Positions 31,889 to 39,863 are shown, counted from the stretch's first letter. The stretch: 45,820 nucleotides of DNA from JAKIYB01 sp964590255 (GCA_964590255.1 CAZPYA010000035.1:1-45820), one strand, 5' to 3'. Numbers and translations: made by a program. The notes: generated by a model from the sequence alone, not told the origin.

Positions 31889-31974
31889 GGCGGGGCTGCG
31901 CTGTGCTTGCCTACCTTCCACACAGTGCTGTTGCATAGCCCAGAAACCAGGAACTCGGAACCAGGAACGATTTT

Positions 31975-33018
31975 ATGCGTTGGTTTGGCTTTGGGACGGC
32001 GTTAGGGATTGATTTGGGGACGACGAACGTGCTGGTGTACCAGCATGGGCGGGGTATTGTGCTGCGCGAGCCGGCGATGGTGGCGGTGACGCGGAGCGAG
32101 GGGAAGTTGGTGGCCATCGGCGAGGAGGCGCGGCAGATGCTGGGCCGGACGCCGGGGAACATCATCGCGGTGAGTCCGCTGGACGGCGGGGTGATCGCCA
32201 ACTTCAGCGTGGCGGCGGCGATGCTGCGGCACATCATCGACCGGCTGTGCGGCAAGGGACGGCTGATTCACCCGGACGTGGCCATCTGCATCCCCTGTGG
32301 GGCAACGAGCGTGGAGCGCCGGGCGGTGCTGGACGCTGCCCACGAGGCGGGGGCGCGGCGGGTGACGCCGCTGCTGGCGCCGGTGGCGGCGGCGATCGGC
32401 GCGGGGCTGCCGGTGACGGCGCCGCAGGGCAACATGGTGGTGAATCTGGGTGGGGGCACGACAGATATCGGCGTCATCTCGCTGGGCGGCATGGTGGTGG
32501 GCGGCGCGGTGCGCGCCGGCGGCGCCACGCTGGACGAGATGCTGGTGCGCCATCTGCGCCGCGAGCACAACCTGCTGGTGGGCGAGCGCATGGCGGAAGA
32601 GGTGAAGCTGCAGATCGGCTCGGCCGACCGCCTGGACCCCGAATTGACGATGGAAGTGCGCGGGCGCGACGTGATGAACGGCCTGCCGCGCACCATCCGC
32701 ATCGGCTCGGAAGAAGTGCGCCGCGTGTTGTCGGAACCACTGACGACGATCTGCGACGGCATCCGCCACGTGCTGGAGGAAACACCGCCTGAGCTGTCCG
32801 CGGACATCATGGAGCGCGGCATGGTGCTCACAGGCGGGAGCGCGCTGCTACGGCAAATCGGCCGCTTCATCACCCGCCGCACGAACGTCCCTACCCGCCT
32901 GGCCGACGACCCGCTGACCTGCGCCGCGCTGGGCGCCGGCACCTACCTGGAATCGCTGCGCCGCAACGAGGGGGCGTGGGAGCCGACGGCGCCGTCAGTG
33001 ACGGGGCGGAAGGAATAG
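31975..33018 (+). CDS. mreB: MreB-family actin-like cell-shape protein
   Basis: Bacterial actin homologue that forms membrane-bound filaments guiding wall synthesis in rod-shaped cells. 347 aa. Phosphate 1 motif GIDLGTTNVLVYQ, MLGRTPGNIIAVSPLDGGVI, phosphate 2 motif MVVNLGGGTTDIGVI, AEEVKLQIGSA, and the adenosine motif GMVLTGGSALLRQIG are in the right order. The N-terminus MRWFGFGTALG can supply a short amphipathic membrane anchor. AGGA precedes the ATG by about 9 nt. No mreC, mreD or pbp2 follows; the next gene is the presenilin-like protein 222 nt downstream across an inverted repeat. It could be a second MreB/Mbl paralogue. Confidence 0.92.
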   Translation: MRWFGFGTALGIDLGTTNVLVYQHGRGIVLREPAMVAVTRSEGKLVAIGEEARQMLGRTPGNIIAVSPLDGGVIANFSVAAAMLRHIIDRLCGKGRLIHPDVAICIPCGATSVERRAVLDAAHEAGARRVTPLLAPVAAAIGAGLPVTAPQGNMVVNLGGGTTDIGVISLGGMVVGGAVRAGGATLDEMLVRHLRREHNLLVGERMAEEVKLQIGSADRLDPELTMEVRGRDVMNGLPRTIRIGSEEVRRVLSEPLTTICDGIRHVLEETPPELSADIMERGMVLTGGSALLRQIGRFITRRTNVPTRLADDPLTCAALGAGTYLESLRRNEGAWEPTAPSVTGRKE

Positions 33019-33032
33019 GGGTGGTTATACAC

Positions 33033-33166
33033 GGCCCCCACCCCTACCCCCTCCCCCCTCCGCTGCGCTGCGCAAGGGAGGGGAAACGCGATTTTCGTTG
33101 CGCTAATGAGTGCTCCCTTCCCTTGCGCAGCGCAGCGGAGCGGGGGAAGGGCCGGGGATGGGGGCC
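33033..33166. repeat. inverted repeat pair with CCGCTGCGCTGCGCAAGGGA arms
   Basis: Left arm 33033-33084 (GGCCCCCACCCCTACCCC, CTCCGCTGCGCTGCGCAAGG, GAGGGGA) and right arm 33113-33166, its reverse complement with few differences, flank a 28-nt spacer. A half copy lies at 34977-35030. The RNA would form one long hairpin between mreB and the next gene. Confidence 0.7.
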
Positions 33167-33240
33167 GATAACCAGAATCTTCATCCGAACAAGAGAGATG
33201 CGGAATAGTTATTTGAGATTTTGGGGTACTGTGGAGTGTA

Positions 33241-34869
33241 ATGGATACGCCTGATTGCAACGAGCCGTTACCGATAGAGCCTGAGACAACACCACCGGCC
33301 CTTGAGCCGACGCCGACGTCGCCGCCGGAGGAGCCGCCCCCGCTGATGCCGGCGGTGTGGCGGGCGGTGTGGGCCAGCGTGTTGTACCTGGGCTTTTTCG
33401 CGGTTATCACCTGGTTTAATGCCCGGGGCGGGGCGCAACTGCCGCTGGCGGGATGGATCGGGCTGGCGGTGGCGACGACGGTGGGCTACCTGTTCATCCT
33501 CATGTATGCCATTCGCGCCATCTGCCGGGTGCCGCTGGATACCCGGGCGGAAGTAAAGTTGCTCTTCCTCTTTCTCTTTCTCTTCCTCGCCGCGAACCCG
33601 ATGACGTGGAAGATCGTGCAGATGCTGCTGACCGGGCAGTCGTTCATGAGCATCATCAGCACGATGACGAAGATGGAGTTGCACCCAGTGGCGGCGACCC
33701 TTGTGCCGTACCTGCTCATTGTCACCGGCGTCTTCGGCGGACGGCTGCTGTCACGGTTGATTCGCGAGTGGAACATGCTGCTGCCGGTGGGGTTAATCTC
33801 GGCGCTCATCGACTTCTGGGGCGTCTACTGGGGGCCGGTGAGCATGGCCACCGAGCAGGCGTCGGAAGCGGTGAGCGGCATGGCTACCGCGGCCACCGCC
33901 GCCGCGGCGGTGCCAGACGAGGTGGTCAACCAGGTACCGGAGACGCTGCGCTTCCTGGTGAACCTGCAGCCGCCGCAGAATATCGGGCTGGGCGACTTCG
34001 TCTTCACCGCCTTCTTCCTCGCCTGCGCCCTGCGCGCCTGGAACTCTGACCGCCGCACCGCCTGGGGCATCTTCACCGGGCTGCTGCTGGCGTCCATCCT
34101 CATGGCGGTGGAAGGCACTACCCTTTTCGGCATCGACATTCGCTTCGACTATCTGCCGGGGTTGGTGTTCATCTGCGCGGGGGTGCTGCTGGCGAACGCC
34201 ACGCGCTGGACGCTGTCGCGGCAGGAATGGGCGATGACCGGCGTGCTGGTGGCGTTGCTGGGCGGGTTCATTGCCTATGGGGCGATTAGCGCGGAGATGG
34301 GCAAGCCGAAGAGTTATGCCACCGATTACACACTGGGCGACGTGCCGGTGCAGGTGGCGATGATGCAAAGCTACACCCGCGCGCTGGGCGACATGCACCT
34401 GGCACAGGCGCGGAAGAACCAGCCCGCGCCGGTGACGAAGCCGGTGTTCGCGCAGTGTGCCTACGAACGCGTGGATGAAGTGCTCGTTCCGACAGGATGG
34501 GCGATTGCCGCGTTCAACTACGGCGCCACGCTGACAACGCTGCGCGAAATCATCATTACCGGGCAGGCACAGTCGAAGGGGGCCGGTTGGGATGTGGCGC
34601 AAACCATCAACCTGCCGCCGGCGCGGCTGCCCGGCTATCTGCGGATGAATGGCACCACGCTACCGACGGACGACCTGGCGCTGGCGCGACAGACGCCGGC
34701 GATGTCGAAATACCAGGTAAACGCCCTCGGCGAGTTGGACCCATTGTTGCAGAGCGTGACGAAGGGCGAGAAGAGCGTCATGGTCATGCTGGACGCCGGT
34801 GGCATCCGCATCATCAGCGCGGCTTCGGGGAAGGTGCTGAAGCAGATCACCTTCCCGAAGCCGCGGTGA
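33241..34869 (+). CDS. nine-TM presenilin/signal-peptide-peptidase-like GxGD protein (putative intramembrane aspartyl protease)
   Basis: 542 aa. A Pro/Glu-rich cytoplasmic start (1-36) is followed by about nine membrane helices: 40-60, 68-94, 104-125, 150-172, 178-200, 248-266, 273-296, 303-325 and 331-350. Helix 5 contains Asp191 followed by VYWGPVSM (compare presenilin D-x2-AV-x3-GPLRM), helix 6 begins with GLGDF (Asp252), and helix 8 begins with LPGL (residues 305-308), where presenilins have PAL. Order and spacing (61 residues between the aspartates, close to archaeal homologues) match the A22 family. The last 190 residues form a probably extracytoplasmic domain I cannot name. ATG at 33241 follows GGAG by 5 nt. 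Protease activity is inferred only. Confidence 0.6.
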   Translation: MDTPDCNEPLPIEPETTPPALEPTPTSPPEEPPPLMPAVWRAVWASVLYLGFFAVITWFNARGGAQLPLAGWIGLAVATTVGYLFILMYAIRAICRVPLDTRAEVKLLFLFLFLFLAANPMTWKIVQMLLTGQSFMSIISTMTKMELHPVAATLVPYLLIVTGVFGGRLLSRLIREWNMLLPVGLISALIDFWGVYWGPVSMATEQASEAVSGMATAATAAAAVPDEVVNQVPETLRFLVNLQPPQNIGLGDFVFTAFFLACALRAWNSDRRTAWGIFTGLLLASILMAVEGTTLFGIDIRFDYLPGLVFICAGVLLANATRWTLSRQEWAMTGVLVALLGGFIAYGAISAEMGKPKSYATDYTLGDVPVQVAMMQSYTRALGDMHLAQARKNQPAPVTKPVFAQCAYERVDEVLVPTGWAIAAFNYGATLTTLREIIITGQAQSKGAGWDVAQTINLPPARLPGYLRMNGTTLPTDDLALARQTPAMSKYQVNALGELDPLLQSVTKGEKSVMVMLDAGGIRIISAASGKVLKQITFPKPR

Positions 34870-34976
34870 CATTTTGGATTTGGGATTTTAGATTTTGGAC
34901 TGATAGATCGATAGGCCTTGTTGTCAGCATTGCGCTCCCGCGCGCGTCCTCATCTCCCTTACCGGGTTGCCTACTC

Positions 34977-35030
34977 GGCCCCCAGCCCCTGCCCCTCCCC
35001 CGCTCCGCTGCGCTGAGCAAGGGAGGGGAG
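34977..35030. repeat. single arm of the CCGCTGCGCTG repeat
   Basis: CCCCCAGCCCCTGCCCCTCC, CGCTCCGCTGCGCTGAGCAAG, GGAGGGGAG is homologous to the arms of the inverted pair at 33033-33166, here unpaired, between converging genes. (Sequence given in three pieces.). Confidence 0.6.
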
Positions 35031-35039
35031 TTCTATCAT

Positions 35040-35600
35040 TCAGGCGGCCTGGGGTAGGTAGCGCTGGGCCAGCTCGTGGATGAGCGCGTGGTATTGCTCG
35101 TGTATGCCTTCGCCGATGCGCTCGTGTTCCACTTTGTCGAATTCTGCTTCCAATTGTGTGTGTATTACGGGTGGCAGCAGGCGCTCGGCCATGACGAAGA
35201 GGATGTTGTTTTCCTTGTCGATGTGCGCGCGGAGAAGCAGCACGTAGCCGACGGCATTGTAGGCGAAATCGTGCCCAGCGGCCTCGCCCTTTTGCAGGCG
35301 ATCCAGCGCGTCGGCCATGCCGCGGATGTAGGCGCGACCTTGCGTGTGCTCCATCAGCATTACGCCGACCGGTCCGCTTTCGGCGGGCAGTCCCACTCGG
35401 CCCAGCGCGGGGAAGAGCTGGTCTTCCTCCTTGCCGTGATGGCAGGCGTCAGCGAAGGTGCGCAGGAAGTCGATGATCCGCGCCAGGTCACCGGTCTCCA
35501 CCGACCGCCCGGCCTCCAGTTCTCCGGCCAGGTGCTCCAGCACATCCAGCATAGTAAGGATGCCTTCGTGCTCGTTGCGCAGTTGTTGGGTCGCAAACAT
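35040..35600 (-). CDS. hemerythrin HHE-domain protein
   Basis: 186-aa protein with a four-helix di-iron hemerythrin-like domain. The likely iron ligands are in NEHEGIL (helix 1), CHHGKEEDQLFP (helix 2), MEHTQGRAYI (helix 3) and RAHIDKENNILF (helix 4), spaced as in HHE proteins that bind oxygen or nitric oxide or serve in iron and redox stress handling. ATG at 35600 has AAGGAG 7 nt upstream; its GGAGACGAGTGATG context is almost identical to that of hspR. A longer in-frame start exists but has no such signal. Single gene, converging on the presenilin-like gene. Confidence 0.9.
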   Translation of the reverse strand: MFATQQLRNEHEGILTMLDVLEHLAGELEAGRSVETGDLARIIDFLRTFADACHHGKEEDQLFPALGRVGLPAESGPVGVMLMEHTQGRAYIRGMADALDRLQKGEAAGHDFAYNAVGYVLLLRAHIDKENNILFVMAERLLPPVIHTQLEAEFDKVEHERIGEGIHEQYHALIHELAQRYLPQAA

Positions 35601-35859
35601 CACTCGTCTCCTTTCGGCGTTTCGGGTTGAACTCATCATATGGCGTGTAGGCATATAAGTATATGTTTTTTGTCATGTTCTGTGCGGTATTTCTCCATTT
35701 TGCAGAAAATCCCCGAATCGACACCACAGTCGACGGCCGGCATGCATGAACGAAGGAACGGGTGGGTAGTATATCAACACCTCTTTGTTATACCCCCACT
35801 CAGAAACTCGCTAGAAGGTGCTCGCAGCCGTCTCGCTGGTCTGGATCGCGCCTGACCGC

Positions 35860-35907
35860 CGACGAATTCCTGGCATGTATTCCCCAATACACTCTCGGAA
35901 TTCGTCG
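35860..35907. other. 48-nt interrupted palindrome upstream of the glycosyltransferase
   Basis: CGACGAATTCC, 5 nt, TGTATT, CCCC, AATACA, 5 nt, GGAATTCGTCG: an outer 11-bp and an inner 6-bp perfect stem separated by a symmetric 5x5 internal loop. It lies 92 nt before the GT4 start in the 400-nt spacer 35601-35999, in which I see no gene and no other clear signal. Confidence 0.6.
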
Positions 35908-35999
35908 ACGATCAGCCACGATCCATCCTTCGCGATCCGACTACGAGCACTTCCAAAACAGTTTCTCAGCTTTCACACGGATGTCTGTGAAAGGTCGTT

Positions 36000-37178
36000 A
36001 TGCGACTTAGCGCTCCCCACATTCTGCAGGTACTCGGTCCGTTGCCGTATTCCGGGGCCACGCGCGTGATCATGGCCATTACCCAGGGGTTGCTGTCGGA
36101 GGGGTACCGCGTCAGCGCCTACTCGGCGGACGCGAAGACCCAGGCGGCCTTCATCAGCCTGGGCATCGCCGTGTTTCGCGGCCGCGCCGGGCAATTTGCG
36201 GCGACAGCGGAATTGGCCGGCCTGTGCCGGCGCGAGGTGGTGGACGTAATGCACACCCACGGCTACGTGGCGGGCGTGACCGGCCGGCTGGCGGCGGGGG
36301 TGGCGGGCGTGCCCGCGGTGCATACCATACATGGGTTTCCCGCGGCGGACGCCTCGCCGGCGCGGCACGCGCTGCGTGTGGGCATCGCGCGCGCCTGCGC
36401 CCCGCTCACCGCGCGGCTGGTGCTGGTGAACGACGATGATTACCGCGAGGCGGTGGACAGCCACTGGGCGGCCGCGGCGCGCTGCCGGTTGATTCGCCAC
36501 GGCATCCCCGTGCCGCCGACGCCCGCGCCGGTAGCGCCCCACGACGGCCGTCCGGCGCTGGTGGCGGTGGGCCGGTTGGTCGAGCAGAAGGGATACCGCT
36601 ACCTGCTGGAGGCGATGCCGCGGGTGCTACACCGCTACCCCGGGGCGCGGCTTATCCTGGTGGGCGACGGGCCGGAACGCGAGGCACTGCGCCGACGCGC
36701 CCGCGAACTGGCGCTGGATGAGGCGGCGATCTTCGTCGGCTTCCAGCCAAACCCGCTGGAGTGGCTGGCGCGCGCGCATTTGGCCGTCTCGTCGTCGCTG
36801 TGGGAAGGCCTGCCGCTGGCCGTGTTGGAGATGATGGCGGCGCGGCGGCCTATCGTGGCCACTGCCTGCCGCGGCACCCGCGACCTGCTGCGCGACGACG
36901 ACACCGCCATGCTCGCCCCCTGCGCCGACAGCATCGCGCTGGCCGAGCGCATCCTCGACATGCTGGACAGCCCCGCCCGCGCCGCCGCCATGGCCGACCG
37001 CGCCCGCCGCGACATGGAAACCCAATACCACGAGTGCCGCATGGTGGACGCCTACGTGCGCCTCTTCCGCGAGATCGAACCCGTCTACGGCCACGCCCCC
37101 CTGCCCCGCCCATTGCCGACGATCATGCATCCCGAACGGGTGGAGATGTATGCGCGGGTGGATGAGGATGTGGCGTAG
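36000..37178 (+). CDS. GT4-family glycosyltransferase
   Basis: 392 aa, GT-B fold. Predicted to transfer a sugar from a nucleotide-sugar donor to a cell-surface glycan or lipid carrier. The N-terminal acceptor domain has LGPLPYSGATRVIMAITQGL and MHTHGYVAGVTGRLAA; the C-terminal donor domain has VAVGRLVEQKGYRYLLEAM, GARLILVGDGPERE and the E-x7-E motif SSLWEGLPLAVLEMMAARRP at about residues 265-284. No membrane segment, so it works at the inner face of the membrane. ATG at 36000 follows AAAGG by 5 nt. It stands alone, so its product cannot be stated. Confidence 0.9.
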   Translation: MRLSAPHILQVLGPLPYSGATRVIMAITQGLLSEGYRVSAYSADAKTQAAFISLGIAVFRGRAGQFAATAELAGLCRREVVDVMHTHGYVAGVTGRLAAGVAGVPAVHTIHGFPAADASPARHALRVGIARACAPLTARLVLVNDDDYREAVDSHWAAAARCRLIRHGIPVPPTPAPVAPHDGRPALVAVGRLVEQKGYRYLLEAMPRVLHRYPGARLILVGDGPEREALRRRARELALDEAAIFVGFQPNPLEWLARAHLAVSSSLWEGLPLAVLEMMAARRPIVATACRGTRDLLRDDDTAMLAPCADSIALAERILDMLDSPARAAAMADRARRDMETQYHECRMVDAYVRLFREIEPVYGHAPLPRPLPTIMHPERVEMYARVDEDVA

Positions 37179-37193
37179 GGAGACGAGTTATTC

Positions 37194-37226
37194 GTAATCA
37201 GTAATCAGTAATCAGTAATCAGTAAT
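37194..37226. repeat. heptanucleotide direct repeat GTAATCA
   Basis: Four full copies of GTAATCA plus five bases, in phase with no gene, in the spacer after the GT4 gene. A different direct-repeat tract (AAAAGAACACAAAAGGCACA, 37262 onward) follows. Confidence 0.85.
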
Positions 37227-37341
37227 TTGAAGTCAGATGACGTGTTATGGGGAACGGAATCAGCCGAAAAGAACACAAAAGGCACAAAGGGAAGGGGCGG
37301 CGTGAGGGAGCGACGCAGGGAATGATGGGGTGGCATGGGCA

Positions 37342-38391
37342 TTATTGTGGTAGTACGCCCATCGGACCACGGCCTTTCGCGACGAAGGCCATTTTACGGG
37401 TGGTGATGTCGTAGAGGACGATCTGCGGGCCAAACTGATAGACCACCTGATCGCCGGGGAGCATGAAGGCATTGCGTGATTGCCAGCGAAGGAAGGGGAG
37501 TTCGAGGCCCAGGTTGAAGCGCTCTCCGCTCCGGAGATGATGCAGGGTGAGTCCTTCGGTGCCCCAGAAGTCGGTATTGCCTTCATAGGTGCGTGTATCG
37601 GGCGGGAGTAGATAATATACGGGACCATGCTGTTCTTGCATAAATCGATTGACGGACTGCTTTTCGTTCATGACATCATATGTGGAAACATTTCCCAAGG
37701 CAATCGTCAACTCCTCATCCGTTACCCGTACCGGCACCGAGCCATCGAGCCGAATGCGGTACAATGTGCCGTTGTCCTGATAGATCACAGCCGTTTTAGG
37801 ATTTTTCGCAAATGACAGGTCATGCGCCAGGCGGGCATGACGCACGAAGCCGGTGCCGGCGACGACGAGATAGCCGCCCGAAATCAACAGGTAGGACACC
37901 ACCTGCGCCAGCAGGGTGGCGCGCAGAATGCGCCGCCGGGAATACCACTGTTCGTCAATCGTTTCGCCGTCCGCGATGCATGCCCGGCGGTCGAGGCGGA
38001 ACGCGATATTGTAGAAGGGCCATTCTAGGAGCACCGACAGCGCGAAGGTAATCCCGACCATCACCCCCATGAGCAGCGGTATGCGATACAGGGGCTGGGA
38101 ACCGAGCAGCAGATCCGTGAACGGGTCGCCAATATTCACCAGAATGAAGCCGACGATCATCGAGCAATAATTGGCGGCAATAGTCCAGGTCACAGTCCGT
38201 GCATAATCCAACTGGTAGAACCGCGCCAGCACCCCGGCCTCAATCATGCCGATGAAGAGATTACCGATGAGGAGATGCCCCATCCCCCACCACATGAGCA
38301 CCGTGCCGGCGTTGGCCGACGCGGGCATGGCGAGGGCGAGTAGCAGGCCGATGGTGAGCACTATGCGGAAGCCGTTGCCGTGAACATGCAT
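37342..38391 (-). CDS. membrane protein with C-terminal propeller-like domain, unknown function
   Basis: 349 aa, not recognised. An N-terminal signal or membrane helix (FRIVLTIGLLLALAMPASANAG) is followed by about four more membrane segments (GHLLIGNLFIGMIEAGVLARF, WTIAANYCSMIVGFILVNIG, IPLLMGVMVGITFALSVLLEW, RATLLAQVVSYLLISGGYLV). The last 150 residues (TAVIYQDNGTLYRIRLDGSV, FGPQIVLYDITTRKMAFV) resemble blades of a beta-propeller and are probably outside the membrane. AGGAAG precedes the ATG at 38391. It lies 12 nt after the HExxH membrane-protease-like gene and is the last gene of a four-gene minus-strand run that begins with the PIN toxin. Confidence 0.7.
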   Translation of the reverse strand: MHVHGNGFRIVLTIGLLLALAMPASANAGTVLMWWGMGHLLIGNLFIGMIEAGVLARFYQLDYARTVTWTIAANYCSMIVGFILVNIGDPFTDLLLGSQPLYRIPLLMGVMVGITFALSVLLEWPFYNIAFRLDRRACIADGETIDEQWYSRRRILRATLLAQVVSYLLISGGYLVVAGTGFVRHARLAHDLSFAKNPKTAVIYQDNGTLYRIRLDGSVPVRVTDEELTIALGNVSTYDVMNEKQSVNRFMQEQHGPVYYLLPPDTRTYEGNTDFWGTEGLTLHHLRSGERFNLGLELPFLRWQSRNAFMLPGDQVVYQFGPQIVLYDITTRKMAFVAKGRGPMGVLPQ

Positions 38392-38403
38392 AATGGTTTC
38401 TTC

Positions 38404-39060
38404 CTATTGTCCTATCACCATGCGGATAAGGTTCATCGACGCCTCCCACACCTGCCATGCCCATTGCGGCACGCCGGCGTAGCCCCTTGTCAAAATGGCG
38501 AGGAGGGCGCCGTGGGTGACGAGGGTGAGGGCGGGGATGGCGATATAGGCGTAGAGCAGGCCGCGGGTGGCGAGGTCGGGTTGGCGGGGGGAGAGTTCGC
38601 GGTAGCCGCTGAAGACGTGGTAGCCGAAGGTGACGCCGATCCAGAAGTCGAACCACCACAGCGGCATGGCGCCGAGGAACGGGCGGATGAGGATGAGCGC
38701 GGCGGTGAAGGTGGGCAGCACGTAGGGCGCGAAGCCGATCATGTCGTCGCCGAAAACGCCGCCGAAGCCGCGATGGAAGATGACGTGGCCGTTGTCGCGG
38801 CGCACGGTGAAGTTGGTGACGCGGCGGAAGTAGCAGAGCGCGACGAGGGCGTGGGTCAATTCGTGCTCGAATACCTCGAAGCCTGGAATGCGCCGCAGCA
38901 GCACGAAGTAGAGCCCCGCCCCCGCCGCCAGCCCGACGAGCACCGGCCCCCAGCCGAACGCCAGGCCGGCCGCCAGCACTTGCCACAGCGACACCGCCGC
39001 CCCCGGCAGCACAGCCAAGAACAGGACGCCGAGGACCAGGCGGATGAGGAAGGCGATCAT
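38404..39060 (-). CDS. M50-like integral membrane zinc protease-like protein
   Basis: 218 aa with about six membrane segments. The zinc-protease motif HELTH (H66, E67, H70) lies in FEVFEHELTHALVAL, as in site-2-protease-like (M50) and related membrane metalloproteins. The usual second M50 motif (Asp in an LDG context) is not seen, so the third zinc ligand is uncertain and activity is unproven. Candidates are D147/H-rich stretch FDFWIGVTFGYHVFSGY. GAGGA stands about 6 nt before the ATG at 39060. It begins 12 nt after the small putative antitoxin and is followed 12 nt later by a membrane protein, so all four genes may form one operon. Confidence 0.7.
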   Translation of the reverse strand: MIAFLIRLVLGVLFLAVLPGAAVSLWQVLAAGLAFGWGPVLVGLAAGAGLYFVLLRRIPGFEVFEHELTHALVALCYFRRVTNFTVRRDNGHVIFHRGFGGVFGDDMIGFAPYVLPTFTAALILIRPFLGAMPLWWFDFWIGVTFGYHVFSGYRELSPRQPDLATRGLLYAYIAIPALTLVTHGALLAILTRGYAGVPQWAWQVWEASMNLIRMVIGQ

Positions 39061-39072
39061 GGCATCCTCACG

Positions 39073-39261
39073 TCATGCAACCGCGGAATAATCGTCGCCA
39101 TATTTCTGGCGCCGCCGGCGTGCCTGTTGCTCGATGTATTCGCGCGTGAGTTGATCCCAATATGCCTGTCGTTCATCCGGCGTCATCTTCTCCAGCCGGG
39201 CCTGCACTTTCTCTGCAGCCTGATGCTTCATCTCCACACAGTCGAATGGCTTTTTACTCAT
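39073..39261 (-). CDS. small putative antitoxin paired with PIN toxin
   Basis: 62 aa, highly charged and helical: KKPFDCVEMKHQAAEKVQAR, then MTPDERQAYWDQLTREYIEQ and a basic tail (QARRRRQKYG). Its start overlaps the toxin stop by 8 nt (ATGAGTAA), and GGAGGTG, 9 nt upstream, lies inside the toxin gene. Small proteins of the form DCVxMKxxxAEKV are commonly found beside PIN-domain genes; the antitoxin role is inferred from that and the overlap, and the gene order toxin-then-antitoxin is the less common one. Confidence 0.7.
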   Translation of the reverse strand: MSKKPFDCVEMKHQAAEKVQARLEKMTPDERQAYWDQLTREYIEQQARRRRQKYGDDYSAVA

Positions 39262-39724
39262 AATCCAACACCTCCAACGGCGAGTAGATGGCCAGTGGGC
39301 GGAAACCGTTGACTTGATTCACCGCATTGTACTTGGGAATTTTCCGAAAGTGCACGATATGCTTGAAATTCCAACTCACAATCAACGCGCAATCAGACAC
39401 AGAGGCAATCGCCACGTGCAGCGCATCGTCCGCATATTTTACCGTCACGATGCCGGCATCCAGATACGCCTGTTGCAATTGCTGGGCAGCCGGGGATATC
39501 GGCATGATGGTCATATAGTCGGTAACAAGCTCATCGAACAGTGTCCGCACCTGCGCGGGAGCCTCGGATATTTCTGCAACGACCGCCGCCGAGATGACGA
39601 GTGTGAAGCGACCTTCCCTCACTTGATCGAAGAACCGGTGCGTCACCACCGCATACTCACGATCAAACACCCCGCCGAAGACACAGGTATCAACATAGAT
39701 GCGTATGGGTTGATCAGCCATCAT
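39254..39724 (-). CDS. PIN-domain toxin (VapC-like ribonuclease)
   Basis: 156 aa. PIN ribonucleases cut RNA using an acidic metal site, here D12 (IYVDTCVFGGVFD), E51 (VVAEISEAP) and D99/D100 (KYADDALHVAIAS); the typical C-terminal core strand reads IVSWNFKHIVHF. Two ATGs in a row (39724 and 39721) may start it. There is no Shine-Dalgarno sequence, and a perfect TATAAT -10 ends only 5 nt upstream of the first ATG, so the mRNA should be leaderless. Followed by an overlapping small gene that probably encodes the antitoxin. Confidence 0.85.
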   Translation of the reverse strand: MMADQPIRIYVDTCVFGGVFDREYAVVTHRFFDQVREGRFTLVISAAVVAEISEAPAQVRTLFDELVTDYMTIMPISPAAQQLQQAYLDAGIVTVKYADDALHVAIASVSDCALIVSWNFKHIVHFRKIPKYNAVNQVNGFRPLAIYSPLEVLDYE

Positions 39725-39729
39725 GAGAT

Positions 39730-39735
39730 ATTATA
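39730..39735 (-). promoter_or_regulatory. -10 element of the leaderless PIN operon
   Basis: GC-TATAAT on the minus strand (hexamer 39735-39730); the first ATG of the toxin begins at 39724, the expected start of transcription. The -35 region is weak (TTCGCT with an 18-nt spacer). Confidence 0.55.
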
Positions 39736-39863
39736 GCATAGGGAGATGTTATCAGCGAATCATGTCATTCCATGCTGGCGCAGAAAACGGAAACGGTTTG
39801 CCGACCGGACGCGGCCTGCTGCGCGGCGCCGCTACTGTGAACTTCAACCATACACCAGTTGCC

